From positions 49,476,333 to 49,540,332 of the forward strand of contig OY282560.1 of the NCBI GenBank assembly GCA_958295665.1: DNA of 64,000 nt. The letters run 5' to 3'. The DNA comes from Tipula vernalis (lineage: Eukaryota; Arthropoda; Insecta; Diptera; Tipulidae). The position numbers were made by a program, and so were the translations under genes. This document shows, piece by piece, positions 44,940 through 55,420 of this stretch (positions are counted from its first letter, which is position 1; the number at the start of each line of letters is the position of its first letter). The notes beneath the pieces were generated by a model, which saw only the letters and a list, made by a program, of their open reading frames with translations, was not told the DNA's origin and did not search any database.

Positions 44940-45965
44940 TGAAACATCAGAAGTCTAACCGAAACATTAAGGTTAGCTAGCACAAGTAGAGAAAGTAATG
45001 AAACGGCATAACATTGAGATACTAGGACTAGGCCTCAGCGAAGTAAGACGGAAAAATAATGGAGAACTTTCGACGAGCACAAGTAAATTATCTGGTGTAC
45101 TCTGATAGAGCAGACACACGGCAGTAAATTCCCACACAAAGATTTACCACAAATACACTTGGACATCACCAGATGGCAGAACCAAATAAGAAATTCCTAA
45201 CTTTCCTTCAAAAATCGGAACAACTAGAATATGCCTTACATATTAAGGCTTGCTACCAGTGTGTTCAGCTATCAAGATAACACCAGAAAAACATGGATTA
45301 GTGATGATACGTGGAAGACAACAAAGGAACGTTGTCAACTTAAACTACAACTATGGTCACCAAGATACGATGGAAATTCGACACATGGCAAGAGGGAGGG
45401 ACCGCGGAAAATACTCAGAAGACTTCTCGAAACTGCATAGAAAGCAGCTGCAATGTCGTTAGAAAGGTCACCATAAAATACACGAATATTCCATCCATAA
45501 AGTATCTCTAAATGGACAAATTTTAGCCATATATCAGTAATAACTTAACAGATGAGAACACTTTGAGGACAACGCGTAGATGATGAAGATAATTTCGAGC
45601 TGCCGGATGGCAATAAGATCTGAAATGCGTCCATTCTTTCAAGAAGTACAAAGCTGCTAATGTTCATCAATGCATGTATAAAATCAGTATTGCTGTTTGA
45701 GAGTGAAACATGGAAGCAGACATGTGATTAGAAGAAGACTCTAGCTGTTTTAAACAAATATCTTACTTAGAAGGCTGATAAAATGTTTCTGGCCAAACAC
45801 CATCAGCAACATAAAACTTCTGCGGCAAGCAAAGCAAACAGACTGAGACCGAAATAAGAAAGCGCCAGTGGGGATAGATCAGGCACACACTGAGAAAAGC
45901 TCCTAATGGCATAACACGGATGTTATTAGAATGGAATTCGCAAGGGAAAAATGTTGGGGACATTC
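44940..45965 (+). pseudogene. RTE/CR1-type LINE relic, heavily decayed
   Basis: Fragments in several + frames are recognisable: near 44990-45070 MKRHNIEILGLGLSEVRR-like with GELSTST, matching the endonuclease start of RTE-type LINEs; near 45660-45960 the ORF2 C-terminus (SVLLFESETWK, NTISNIKLLRQ, EWNSQGK-like). The centre with RT is missing or unreadable. Numerous stops. The oldest LINE in the window by appearance. Confidence 0.55.
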
Positions 45966-46149
45966 TGACTCATGTTCGCCAACAACGTTAGAGCAAACAG
46001 TCCATATACAAAATGTTAATGTTAATTTGATAATTTTAATGGACTAAAGAATGCCTATTGCACTGAAGGCCTCAATTTATCTTCTTAGAACTCCGCTCGT
46101 CATCCCGCAATTGTAATATTCCACATTCCACAATTATTGTTTGCCATTA

Positions 46150-47895
46150 GTCCTCCTTTCTTCCTGATAGTAAGCAGCTTTTATTTAAAGTGTTGGAATT
46201 TAGTGCCTTTGTCATTATGTAGACAACGTTAATTTTTCCATCTGCAATCGCATCACGAAAGAATTATGTTTTACATCAATGTGTTTCATTCGCTTGTGGC
46301 TCCGAGAGTCTGCGATCTTAATGCCCGATTGATAATCTTCTTAGATGTTTCATCATTCACGTAATACAATTCGGTTAATAATTAACGTAACCAAATCGTT
46401 TCACATGCTGCTTGCCAATTCAACATATTCGGCTTCCATTGAAGATACATTCACAGTTGTTTGTTTGCGTAACAACCACGATATGGTGCATCCAAAGACT
46501 TTGAACGCATATTCAGATGTTGATTTTCTGCCATGTGAGACACAAATCCAATGTGCCCATTACATATTTCATTTTCAGTTTCATTCTTCCACTTTCGATA
46601 TCGCGTTCGATGTGAAATCACTACAAAATCCTCGACATTACTTCACATCCATTTCAAGAATAATTAGTCTTTCATGATTTGCCATAGCCAATAGCGTACG
46701 AAACGTTGTTAATTCCGGGGCATAAGTTTCGATGATGAAAAAAATCTCCCATCTGAGAAAACCCCTTTGCGATAAGTCTTGCCTTGAATTTTTCAAGATT
46801 ACCGTTTTCGTTTCGTTTAATTTTGAAAATCCATTTACACTGAATCACCTTTCATTCTGGCTGTAGATCAGAAAGCGTTCATGAATTTTTTACACGCTGC
46901 TCTGTTTCACTTCAAACCAACACGCTGGATCATTTTTACACGTATTGTTCTGCTGGTAATCATGATCTACACCGTTATTACACGACGATTCACTATAATT
47001 TGTTTCGCCTGATATATCAAGGTTTTTGATCTTTCGTCGATTTCCAATAAATAACCATTTCGTGCGTAGGCCATCATGATACCCTTTACAGCCTTCACAT
47101 CAAGCTTTTTGTATTGTTGTTTTGGTATAATAAATAGAGCGGCCAAATATTTTCAAATTAATCAAATTTATCTTTTTGTCACATCAGTGGTCACATCAAG
47201 TTCGGCAGGTGTAAACTTGATTCGATCGTCTTTGAAAGCACTCGTTGGAATTCGAGTTGTTAAATAATTTGCCGTCAGCACCGCTTCATTCCAATTTTTG
47301 TCATTGTTTACGCCTTCGATGACACCATTTTGCTCTGCATTATACGGCATTGTGTGTGTTTGTTGAATACCGCGATCTAAATAGAATTTCTTAAATTCAT
47401 TCGACGTGTACTAACCTCCATTATCCATACGAAGTTGTGAAATTTTCGAATGAAAATCAGCCTCACTCATTGCAGAGACAATAAAAGAGTGTAAACTAAA
47501 TATGTCTTCGTTTTCCAATTTAGCCCCAACTGCTTTCAACTCGAAATATCATATGCTTAATTATATTTTATCGTGCTCAATCTTCTGTGCAATCCATCGT
47601 AGATATTTTTTGCGAATGTTTTGTGTTTGATATATTCGAGCTGACTATCTGCGATACAGGCAATCATTAGGTGGTTCTTTTCATGAACACTTTTTGCTTC
47701 TGCTTGCAATCCAATAGTGATTTCCATCAGACTCTTCTCGACGTACTATTGTAGATCCTTTGAATCAACCAAAGAACCAATTCGATACTTCCAATTATCA
47801 TTAATTGGTTCCATTGAATTGCACAATCTTTTTCAATTCTTCTTCCGGCATTTTCTTTTATTTTTCTATCTTGCGCTTCTGCGGCCCATAACTCG
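46150..47895 (-). pseudogene. Decayed copia element (RNase H to integrase fragments)
   Basis: On the - strand the integrase fragment MPYNAEQNGVIEGVNNDKNW, ANYLTTRIPTSAF is at 47350-47168. RT- and RNase H-like words (ADIMTKAL-type end, EAEYVELASSM-like) lie at about 46480-46200. A primer-binding-like GTTATGGGCCGCAG at 47892-47879 marks its 5' end just inside an LTR remnant (47893 up). Multiple frameshifts and gaps. It lies next to copia 3 in the same orientation. Confidence 0.65.
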
Positions 47896-47983
47896 ATGGA
47901 ATATTAGATTATGCAGTTGGATTATAAAACCAAATAAAAGTGTTGAAATGATCATTTCCCAATGAGCATTTCAACACTCCTCC

Positions 47984-48830
47984 TCAATTTAATAGCTGTA
48001 ATTGCTCGACGAACTTCACGTGTTTTGATGTTGGCAACGGCTTTGTCATGATATCCGCCAGCATTTCGTCTGTTGGACAGTACGTACACCTTATGATTCC
48101 CTTTTCGATGTAGTCTTTAACAAAATTTCGTCGCGTATAGATGTGCTTTGTTCTATTTGACAACTTTTCCTCTTCAATCAAACTTAGGCAACTTTGATTG
48201 TCTTCATGTATCACTACCGCTGACGCTATCGGTTGCTGCATATCCTCTAGCAAATGCCTGAGCCAAAAAACCTCCTGACACGCTTCCGATAATGCTACGA
48301 ACTCAGATTCTGTCGATGAGAGTGCCACACATTTTTGCTTTCGGCACGCCCAACTGACTGTTGCGCCATTGACGATGAACACATAACCGCTGTTCGATTT
48401 TCTGTCGCTCTTGTCTTCGGCCCAACTTGCATCCGCATAGCCATACAACAAGTTCACCGTCATGTTTGCTGTTACCAAGTACTAATTTCAAACTTGCTGT
48501 AGATTTCAAGTACTTGACAACGCGTTTCAATTCGTTCCAATCGTCTTGTGTTGGTGCGCTCATCTTCTGCGCCAGTATTGAAACACTTGCTGAAATGTCT
48601 GGACGAGTGTTTACCGAAACAAATAGCAAACACCCAATTAAGCTTTGATAATTTTTGTTGTCGATCAGCAAATTATCTTTGCTCACTGCTTTTCCGTAAC
48701 CAACGCCCATTGGTACTTTTGAATCTTTAGCGTCCTTCAAACCGAAATCCGATGTGATCTTTAGAATGTATCTCGATTGACTTAAACAATAGAAGCCGTC
48801 TGCTGTTCTTCCGACTCTATGCCCAAGCAT
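47984..48830 (-). pseudogene. copia 3 RT end and RNase H
   Basis: Overlapping frames carry LGHRVGRTADGFYCLSQSRY, NTRPDISASVSILAQKMSAP, DDWNELKRVVKYLKSTASLK, then LYGYADASWAEDKSDRKSNS, SSTESEFVALSEACQEVFWL and HEDNQSCLSLIEEEKLSNRT, finishing DIMTKPLPTSKHVKF. RNase H acidic residues are present. A shift near 48450 separates the parts. Confidence 0.85.
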
Positions 48831-49510
48831 TTCCTTATATCTCCCAGGTCTTCGATGTCAAATTTCGATGATAAAATTTGTATTACCTCATTGATTGCTT
48901 CCATTGTTTTTCCGAGAACAATACCGTCATCGACGTAAAGCAACAAAAAACACCATTCACCGTTGATGTTTCTTCGGTACAAACATCGATCTGCTGTGCT
49001 GTATTCAAAACTTGCATCGACCAAGACCGCATGGATTGCCTCATTCCATGACCTAGCTGCTTGCTTCAGCCCGTAGAGACTTTTCTTCAACCAACAAACC
49101 TTATTTTCGCCCCTTTCAAAGCCTGGAGGTTGCTTCATGTAGATTGTTTCCTTTAAATTTCCATTTAGAAATGTTGTTTTGGCATCGATGTGAGGAACGA
49201 TGTAATTGTTTCTGGATGCCAATGCCAACAATACTCTAAATGTCGTCTGCTTTCCCACTGGAGCGAACACTTGATCGTAGTCGGTGCCGAACTTCTGCGA
49301 AAAACCTTGAGCCACCAGTCGTGCTTTGAAATGAGTAACACGACCGTCAGCATCTGTTTTCAATTTGAAAACCCATTTGCATCCGACTGCTTCACGACCA
49401 TCTGGCAATTCGCACAATTGCCACGTGACATTTTTATGCAATGACTTCATTTTTTCTTCCATTGCGAGCTTCCATTGTTCGCATTCTTTACTTTTTAGCG
49501 CCTATGATAA
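48782..49510 (-). pseudogene. copia 3 RT core
   Basis: 226 codons with GCKWVFKLKTDADG, RLVAQGFSQKFGTDYDQVFA, TTFLNGNLKETIYMKQPPGF, LYGLKQAARSWNEA and LLYVDDGIVLG (catalytic). The frame shifts at about 48800 into the RNase H part. Confidence 0.88.
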
Positions 49511-49557
49511 CATCTTCGGTTCGATGATGTCTTGTTCTACCATGTGAATCTATTCAA

Positions 49558-50696
49558 TTAATCGCTTTGGTGGAACACCTTTATTTGATTGCTGTGAAAC
49601 GCGCCGTTGCTGTTGTTGTCCCCCAACAGCCAAATTGTCTTCGGACCCTTCTTCGTTTTCGTCGATTGCTGCGTTCTCTTCAATTGCTGGTGTCGATTCA
49701 TCTTCTGGCCTTTCGACGTATTCATTGGATTCGTCTTCTCGGATTTCGACTGATACCGTCGCTGGAATGATTTCCCCTTTGCCATCGACGAATCGAACTC
49801 ACGGCTTATGACAACCTTTTGCTTTACTGGATCAAAATATTTGTATGCTTTCGAGTTTTCATCATAACCAACAAAAACCATTTGCGCTGCCGTATTGTCC
49901 AATTTTCGTCGCTTTTCTGATGGAATATGAACGAAACATTTAGAACCAAACGTAACGCAATGCTTCATACCTGGTTTTTTGTTGTTCCATAGCTTGAATG
50001 GTGTAGTTTCGATCGTTCTTGATGGTAAACGATTTTGCAAATAATTAGACGTATTCACCGCCTAAAATTAGCATCCACCAACATGCATCGTGCCATTTCA
50101 ATCAACGTGCGATTCTTACGTTCAGCAACGCCATTTTGAAAAATTGAGTACGGTGCTGTGTATTGCATCTGATTACCGTTGTCCTGTAAAAATTTCTTTA
50201 CCGCAGCGCCGATGTATTCTCCTCCTCGATCCGATCGGAGAATAACTGGCTTTCGACCGAACTTGTTGTGAACCATTGACACGTACTGTTGCAGCTTTTC
50301 GAAGACTTCCGACTTTTCCTTTAACAGATATACGACTGTATATTTCGAAAAATCATCGATCATCGTCAACAAGTAGCGTCGTCCACTCGGCGATTCCGTT
50401 TGCATTGGCCCACACACGTCCGTGTGAACCAAATCCAAAACATTCTTTGATTTGCTTATTGACTGTTTTGGAATCGGCGACCGAGTCTGTTTTGCCTTTA
50501 AACAAACTTCGCATTTTTCCTTGATGCCGCAATCAATGATTTCGATACCATCAACCATTTGCTTCGAACACATTTCCCTGATTGCTTCTGGATCACGATG
50601 ACCAAAAATTCGATGCAAATTGTGAATACAATTCGCTTTGTACTCAAGCCTTTGAACAACTGCGTTGACTTTATTCGGTTGACGTAACACATACAA
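49558..50696 (-). pseudogene. copia 3 integrase
   Basis: 213 codons carry the zinc finger (HRIFGHRDPEAIREMC ... CEVCLKAKQTRSP) and core VHTDVCGPMQ, LRSDRGGEY, FQNGVAERKNRTL, with the DDE triad intact. A further 166 codons from 50058 hold the C-terminal region (FGSKCFVHIPSEKRRKLDNT, FVGYDENSKAYKYFDP). A frameshift lies at about 50057. Confidence 0.87.
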
Positions 50697-51780
50697 ATCG
50701 TTGATTTCGTCTGCGATTGCGATTTGCTCGTTTGTTTCCCTTGATGATTTCGCACATTTTGTCGTAGAAAATTACCTTAAAACCTTTTGCTGCTAATTTC
50801 TCGACGTGAACCCTTTCACCGTTTGCAACAGTCAAGCTGCTGCCGGCCGCGCCCAACTCAACAAAGAAACCTTTATTGCCACTCACGTGACTTGTTGCAG
50901 CGCTGTCGACCACCCAAGTGTTGATGTCACTGGTCGATGTAGTGAACAAGAATTCGTCGCCATTTTGCTTTGACTGTATTCGCTTTATGTTTTGAACCGT
51001 TTTCTGGATTGTTCTTTTTCCACTGTGCGTATTTTCTGCAGTCTCGCTTTATATGACCTTTAGATTTACAAAAATAGCACTCCAAATGGCTGGTAGTCGT
51101 CTTTAAAATCGATTCCTTAGTTTCGCCTGAATTTTCGATGCGTCAATGATATTCGGCAATCAACTTGGCTTTGACAAATATCATCGTCAAATCAGCTTTG
51201 TCCCTTGATTCAAGCGGCGCTGTAATCAATGCATCATAGCTGGTTGGCAAACTGCTCAAAAGCATCGCCACTCGCCATGCTTCCATCACCGTCTCACCAT
51301 GCTCGACCAATTGTTGATGAAACAAATCGTTCATATCATTTATGTGCGTTTCAACATTGCCGCCGTCAGCCATCCTTTTCTTGCAAATGCGCCGTATAAT
51401 TGTAATTCGATTTTCGAGTGTCCTACCTTAGAAATGGTCTCCCAATGCTTTCCAAGCTTCAGCTGCCGTTTTCGCCGATCGAGTGATACTGTGAAGTGGC
51501 CGCGATGTGTTCAAAACGATTTTTGCATGAGCCTTTTGATCGTTTTCTTCCCATTCCTTGATTTCAGCCTCTTTTGCACTGGTTTCAGTAGCGACCGGTT
51601 TTGCTTCCGTCAAAATCGACCAACATTTGATTCCTTTCAAGAAATGCTCCATTTCATACTTCCAGTCGAAGTAATTTTCACCGTTCAACGGATGCACATC
51701 GTAGCTTCTTTTTATTTCTGGATTTGCCATTTTTTTTTTTTTTTTAACTTTAACTTTATTTGGTTTCTTTATTTTCACCT
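50671..51780 (-). pseudogene. copia 3 gag and protease
   Basis: The gag N-terminus is YDVHPLNGENYFDWKYEMEH (from about 51728). The second frame has VMEAWRVAMLLSSLPTSYDA. The zinc knuckle CYFCKSKGHIKRDC is at about 51080-51039. The protease site is WVVDSAATSHVSGNKGFF. Frames change near 51420 and 51140. Confidence 0.85.
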
Positions 51781-51873
51781 TTCGGCAAACGATATTTATT
51801 GGGCCAATAACCTGTAGAAACTATAGATCTACTTTAACTGCGTAATCTATTTGCCAGCTGTAATTAGTTAATC

Positions 51874-52131
51874 CTAAATTTCTGCAACAAAATCATGTAA
51901 AAACTGGTTAACCGACAGTGGTTTGCTCGGGCCTACGAAACATCCAATCACAAATGGATACACATTTTGAATATCGACAAACGAACATATAATCAGCCAC
52001 ACTGTTGTGCAACTGCTTTTAAATAATGGGATGCCGTCAATACCCACATCCACAACAATAGTATTTTTATCACATATTAATGAATCAGGCAAATTCAAAT
52101 CTAAAATTCGTTTTTGTATCCCAAAATGCAT
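51874..52131 (-). pseudogene. Transposon-associated protein fragment (family uncertain)
   Basis: 86 codons with VDVGIDGIPLFKSSCTTVW and VYPFVIGCFVGPSKP. This wording is common in insect proteins linked to DNA transposons that carry a large uncharacterised domain. I cannot name the family. It is isolated between copia 3 and a Tc1-like end. Confidence 0.5.
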
Positions 52132-52165
52132 ATAAGTACCACCAGGAATTTCATTTATTCAGATA

Positions 52166-52655
52166 CAGTGCGCGCAATTCGTTTAGCCCAATTCATTATA
52201 AAGACAATATTGTATACATTTTTTAAAATTTTATTTTAATAATTATTATAAAATACACAATTCAAAAAGTCACACAATTTAACAAGAGTTAGATTTATTT
52301 AATTCATTTTAAATAAGTGTCAAGTTATTTTGATAATAAAACAATGTTTTTTGGTGCGAAATTCGTTTAGCCCTACCCCATTTTAATTTGATTTTCTTAG
52401 TGTTTTTTCTTAGTTCCTCGTGTTAGTACTTAGTATTACCTCCATTCTTTTGAATGACACTAAAAATCCGTGATGGCATTGAATTGACCAAAAATGTGGA
52501 CAAAATACTTCTGGTTCAATTTTTTTCCAAGCATCCTTAATTGCTGACTTTAAGGAAGCTACTGTATCATACTGCATTCCATTCTGATAAACTTTACGTG
52601 AAAGACAGATTTTCGATTGGATTTAAATCCGGACTACGTGCTACCGACATTTTCT
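52166..52655 (-). mobile_element. Tc1-like element, one end with transposase C-terminus
   Basis: The terminus CAGTGCGCGCAATTCGTTTA follows TA (52164-52165). An inner direct copy (GTGCGAAATTCGTTTAGCCC) lies at about 52356-52376, the IR/DR layout. On the - strand SPDLNPIEN is readable near 52640, followed by decayed C-terminal sequence. The other half is missing. It is a different family from the element at 34635-36220. Confidence 0.7.
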
Positions 52656-52666
52656 ATAACTATGAA

Positions 52667-53583
52667 TTAGGATTTTAGCAAACAATTAAACAATCTTGTT
52701 TCAATCAAACTTGAGAGAGAAATTACAAAAGAGTTCCATCGCGTTTGTACAGGCAGCTTAAGTGCAATATACTGTGATTTGCGGTCGCGTTGTATGCGCT
52801 CGAAAGTAGCATGCAAAATTTTTGAGTTTTTTATTTTCGAAACCATCCGTATGACTGAAGATTTTAACCTGTTGATAGACTGAATCTTGAAGATATCGAC
52901 AATGAGCAGGTTAAGTCCATGGCAGATGCACCCATACTCAGTAATATGAGAATAGTTTTTATTAACCATTTTTCGGGCCGCTTTTATATTTGCTCCATTA
53001 TCAGTAATAATCCCAATAAATTTATAAACCCCAACGTCTTTCAACATCGCTTCAATTTCCTCGAAAAGAAACTTAGCCGTATGACGATTCTCCTTAGTGT
53101 GGGTAGATTTGTAGAAAACGGGCCTGGGTGTAATTGATGACATAATTTGTTATGGAGTCCCTGCGTATGTTTGACCAAGCATCTGTCTGCAATGTCAGTA
53201 TAGAGGCGCCGGCAATTTACGCTAAAACTCGCTCTTCGACGCGATAGTACTCAAGGCTTAACAATGGATTAGAAAATCTGTATCGTGAAGGAACTTCATA
53301 TGACTGTCGCAATTTCTTGAATAAATCGATCCAAGCCGAATTTTTAGTTTAGCTTAGTGGAGCACCAGAAACGAATATTGCTCGAGCTAATAGTTCATCG
53401 ATGATCTTTTGCTCATTTGGTCTCATAATGTCAACGAAGTTCAGCATACTCGAGTTTTTCATCGATGAAAACGTTGGAGTCACATTTGAAAGTGTGATTG
53501 GTGGTTTTTCTACACAGAGCGATGCATCATTTACAGGGTCAGTTGTCTGTTGTATGACTGAGCGCTCCAAGAGCGATCAATGA
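52667..53583 (-). pseudogene. hAT transposase (copy 2)
   Basis: The N-terminal part (53570-53349) reads IIDELLARAIFVSGAPLS. Near 53230 VEERVLA, then TLQTDAWSNIRRDSITNYVI can be read across frames. The frame at 53143-52667 carries VFYKSTHTKENRHTAKFLFE, GIITDNGANIKAARKMV (catalytic-core region), GCICHGLNLLI and LPVQTRWNSFV. The C-terminal dimerisation part is absent. It is the same family as the copy at 16832-22720. hAT proteins cut and paste DNA. Confidence 0.82.
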
Positions 53584-53953
53584 TCAATCACGGTGATGCT
53601 CTCTTATACCCTCACCGTGATCATCACTTTATACCATATTTCGTAAAAAAAAAACACAGAAAAAATGCGAACATTGTAATTTACTACATAAAAAACAAAT
53701 TAAAGAAAGCCGAAGATTTCTTTTTTTTTTTTTTTGCTTTATACTTCTGTTTCATGTTTTTAACGTGCCATCTCAAACAAAATTTCTCGATTGCTCACGC
53801 AAAGTACAACTGGAATTCTGGGAAGTAAATTACAATGTTCGCATTTTTTTCGTTCTTTTTTTACGAACTGTGGTATAAAGTGAATAAGTGATGATCACGG
53901 TTAGGAATAAGAGAGCATCTTATGCGCTCTTGGAGCGCTTAGTCGTACAACAG
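53546..53953. repeat. Foldback element with about 130-150-bp inverted arms
   Basis: The outer arm CTGTTGTATGACTGAGCGCT (53546) and its complement at 53953 match, as do inner words such as ATGCGAACATTGTAATTTACT / AGTAAATTACAATGTTCGCAT. Small CACCGTGATCATCAC palindromes lie in both arms. The left arm overlaps the hAT N-terminal frame. It may be an inverted duplication of the hAT end or a separate MITE. Confidence 0.8.
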
Positions 53954-55084
53954 GGATGATATGTCTCATACTTGTCGTACATTGTGGAAAATTCGGTGAC
54001 TTCTCATTTGAGAAGCCAATATGACTTGCGAAATGAAAATATTTGCTTTCTTTTTCATACTTATGAAAAAAACAAGGTTAGAACCAGGAACGTGTGTTTT
54101 AATTCACATGCATGTTGACAAGTTTCCTACTGGGAACTGATGTTTCCATGAGAAAACGTTTGGCGATAAACTAAATGAATTAAATAAAAACGTGTTGTAA
54201 TGGGGAAAGAGAAACGTTTACATTTTATTTTGCACAAATCAGTTTTATGTAATATATTAAAAGGAAAAAGATAAATGCTATATAGCAGGAAATTGTCAAT
54301 TATTTGGAGCTGTAGCCGCCTTTACGCTAAATATTGTTTGACCAACATGGGTTCAAAATTAAAACATTCTATTTAATTATCAAATTTAATTTCATTTCAC
54401 CTAATCATTATAGATTAATGGCCTAGACATAACCTCACAATTGCCTACAATGTAAATACATTAACCAAATGAATCATCATCATCCGCCACATATTAATTA
54501 ATAATTCGGTTTTAAACTTATGTATAAAGCATACTACAACAAAATTAAATTCATGCAACTAATTAATTAAAAACTCAATAAATAATAATTTCATAAAAAT
54601 TAAATCTACATTATAAACAAACAAAAAATAAATTAGCTTAGTTTTATTAAATATATAAATTTCATTAATTAATTTATTTTTATACATTATAATTAAATTT
54701 ATGTATAAGCAATTTATTTATTTATTATATATAATTAATTAATATTTTTTTTTTTTTAATTTTGTATACAAATTTTGTGCGGAGAATGGTTGCATGCGTA
54801 ATATGTTCGGCCATTTTGCATTTAAATTTTATTTAAGTCACGCATTCTCTACACTGTCCGCCATTTTATTTAAACAAAAACAATTGTCTGAAAAATTAAA
54901 ATGTCTTCCAAAATTGTTTCATCGTCGATATTTTTTTCTATTGATTAATTTTAATTTAATTTGCAGGAAAATTAAATAAATTTTTTTTGTGTAATGGAAT
55001 TTGGAAGTTTTTTTATTTTTGAAATGGCACGTGATCATACACCATTTTGTTTTTTTATTTTTTGCGCTTTTTGTACTGTTGCAT

Positions 55085-55115
<31 letters not shown>

Positions 55116-55420
55116 TTATTATTTTTTTTATTATGATTATGAGCATGTTCAGCATTATTAATGTAGTAAATAATTTTACACAATGGGGACTAAAAACGAA
55201 ATTTCGATTAGGCAACAGTACATTGGCGTGTTTTAAGGTAGGTTTGTTTGTTTGTTTTTTTTTTTTTTTTTTGCTCGAATATATTTAATGACCATGGACG
55301 ACGCGGATGTGATACTTTCGTTTTTGGTTCCTTTGGTGTAAAAGTGCGCGATGATCGATCCGAATTTTGTAAATAATGTACTGTGTCTTTTTTTTTTTAT
55401 TTCGTTTCTCTGACTCGCAG
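53954..55420. other. Cbl: Cbl intron, 3' part
   Basis: AT-rich. It contains a TG microsatellite at 55090-55114 and T-tracts. The acceptor CTGACTCGCAG precedes the last Cbl exon. No gene or element recognised. Confidence 0.65.

Larger units (their letters stand above)
47967..51813 (-). mobile_element. Ty1/copia retrotransposon 3
   Basis: The coding strand is -. The 5' LTR end is at about 51813 (CTACA), followed by primer-binding-like GGTTATTGGCCCAA (51812-51799), gag (51728 ATG), zinc knuckle, protease, integrase, RT and RNase H. A purine run GAGGAGGAG (about 47985-47977) then leads into TGTTGAAATG (47976), the expected 3' LTR start. Only short LTR parts can be traced at either end. Scattered frameshifts split gag-pol, but all catalytic domains are present. 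Confidence 0.85.
33478..55420 (+). other. Cbl: Large Cbl intron (about 21.9 kb) filled with transposons
   Basis: The intron runs from GTATTA (33478) to CTGACTCGCAG (ends 55420). It separates the RING exons from the tail exon. It contains a Tc1-like element, three copia elements, an RTE-like relic, hAT and Tc1 pieces, foldback repeats and a virus-derived reading frame. All LTR elements and the viral insert are antisense to Cbl. A further small exon inside cannot be excluded, but phase 0 at both borders makes a direct splice consistent. Confidence 0.8.

Noticed and set aside
46345..46677. 110-codon + strand frame
   Set aside because: It is the antisense shadow of decayed copia RNase H/RT sequence on the - strand.
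55001..55288. Possible alternative first exon of Cbl upstream of the last exon
   Set aside because: The frame runs through a TG microsatellite and poly-T, and no conserved Cbl sequence is seen; the exon at 55421 has a sound acceptor.
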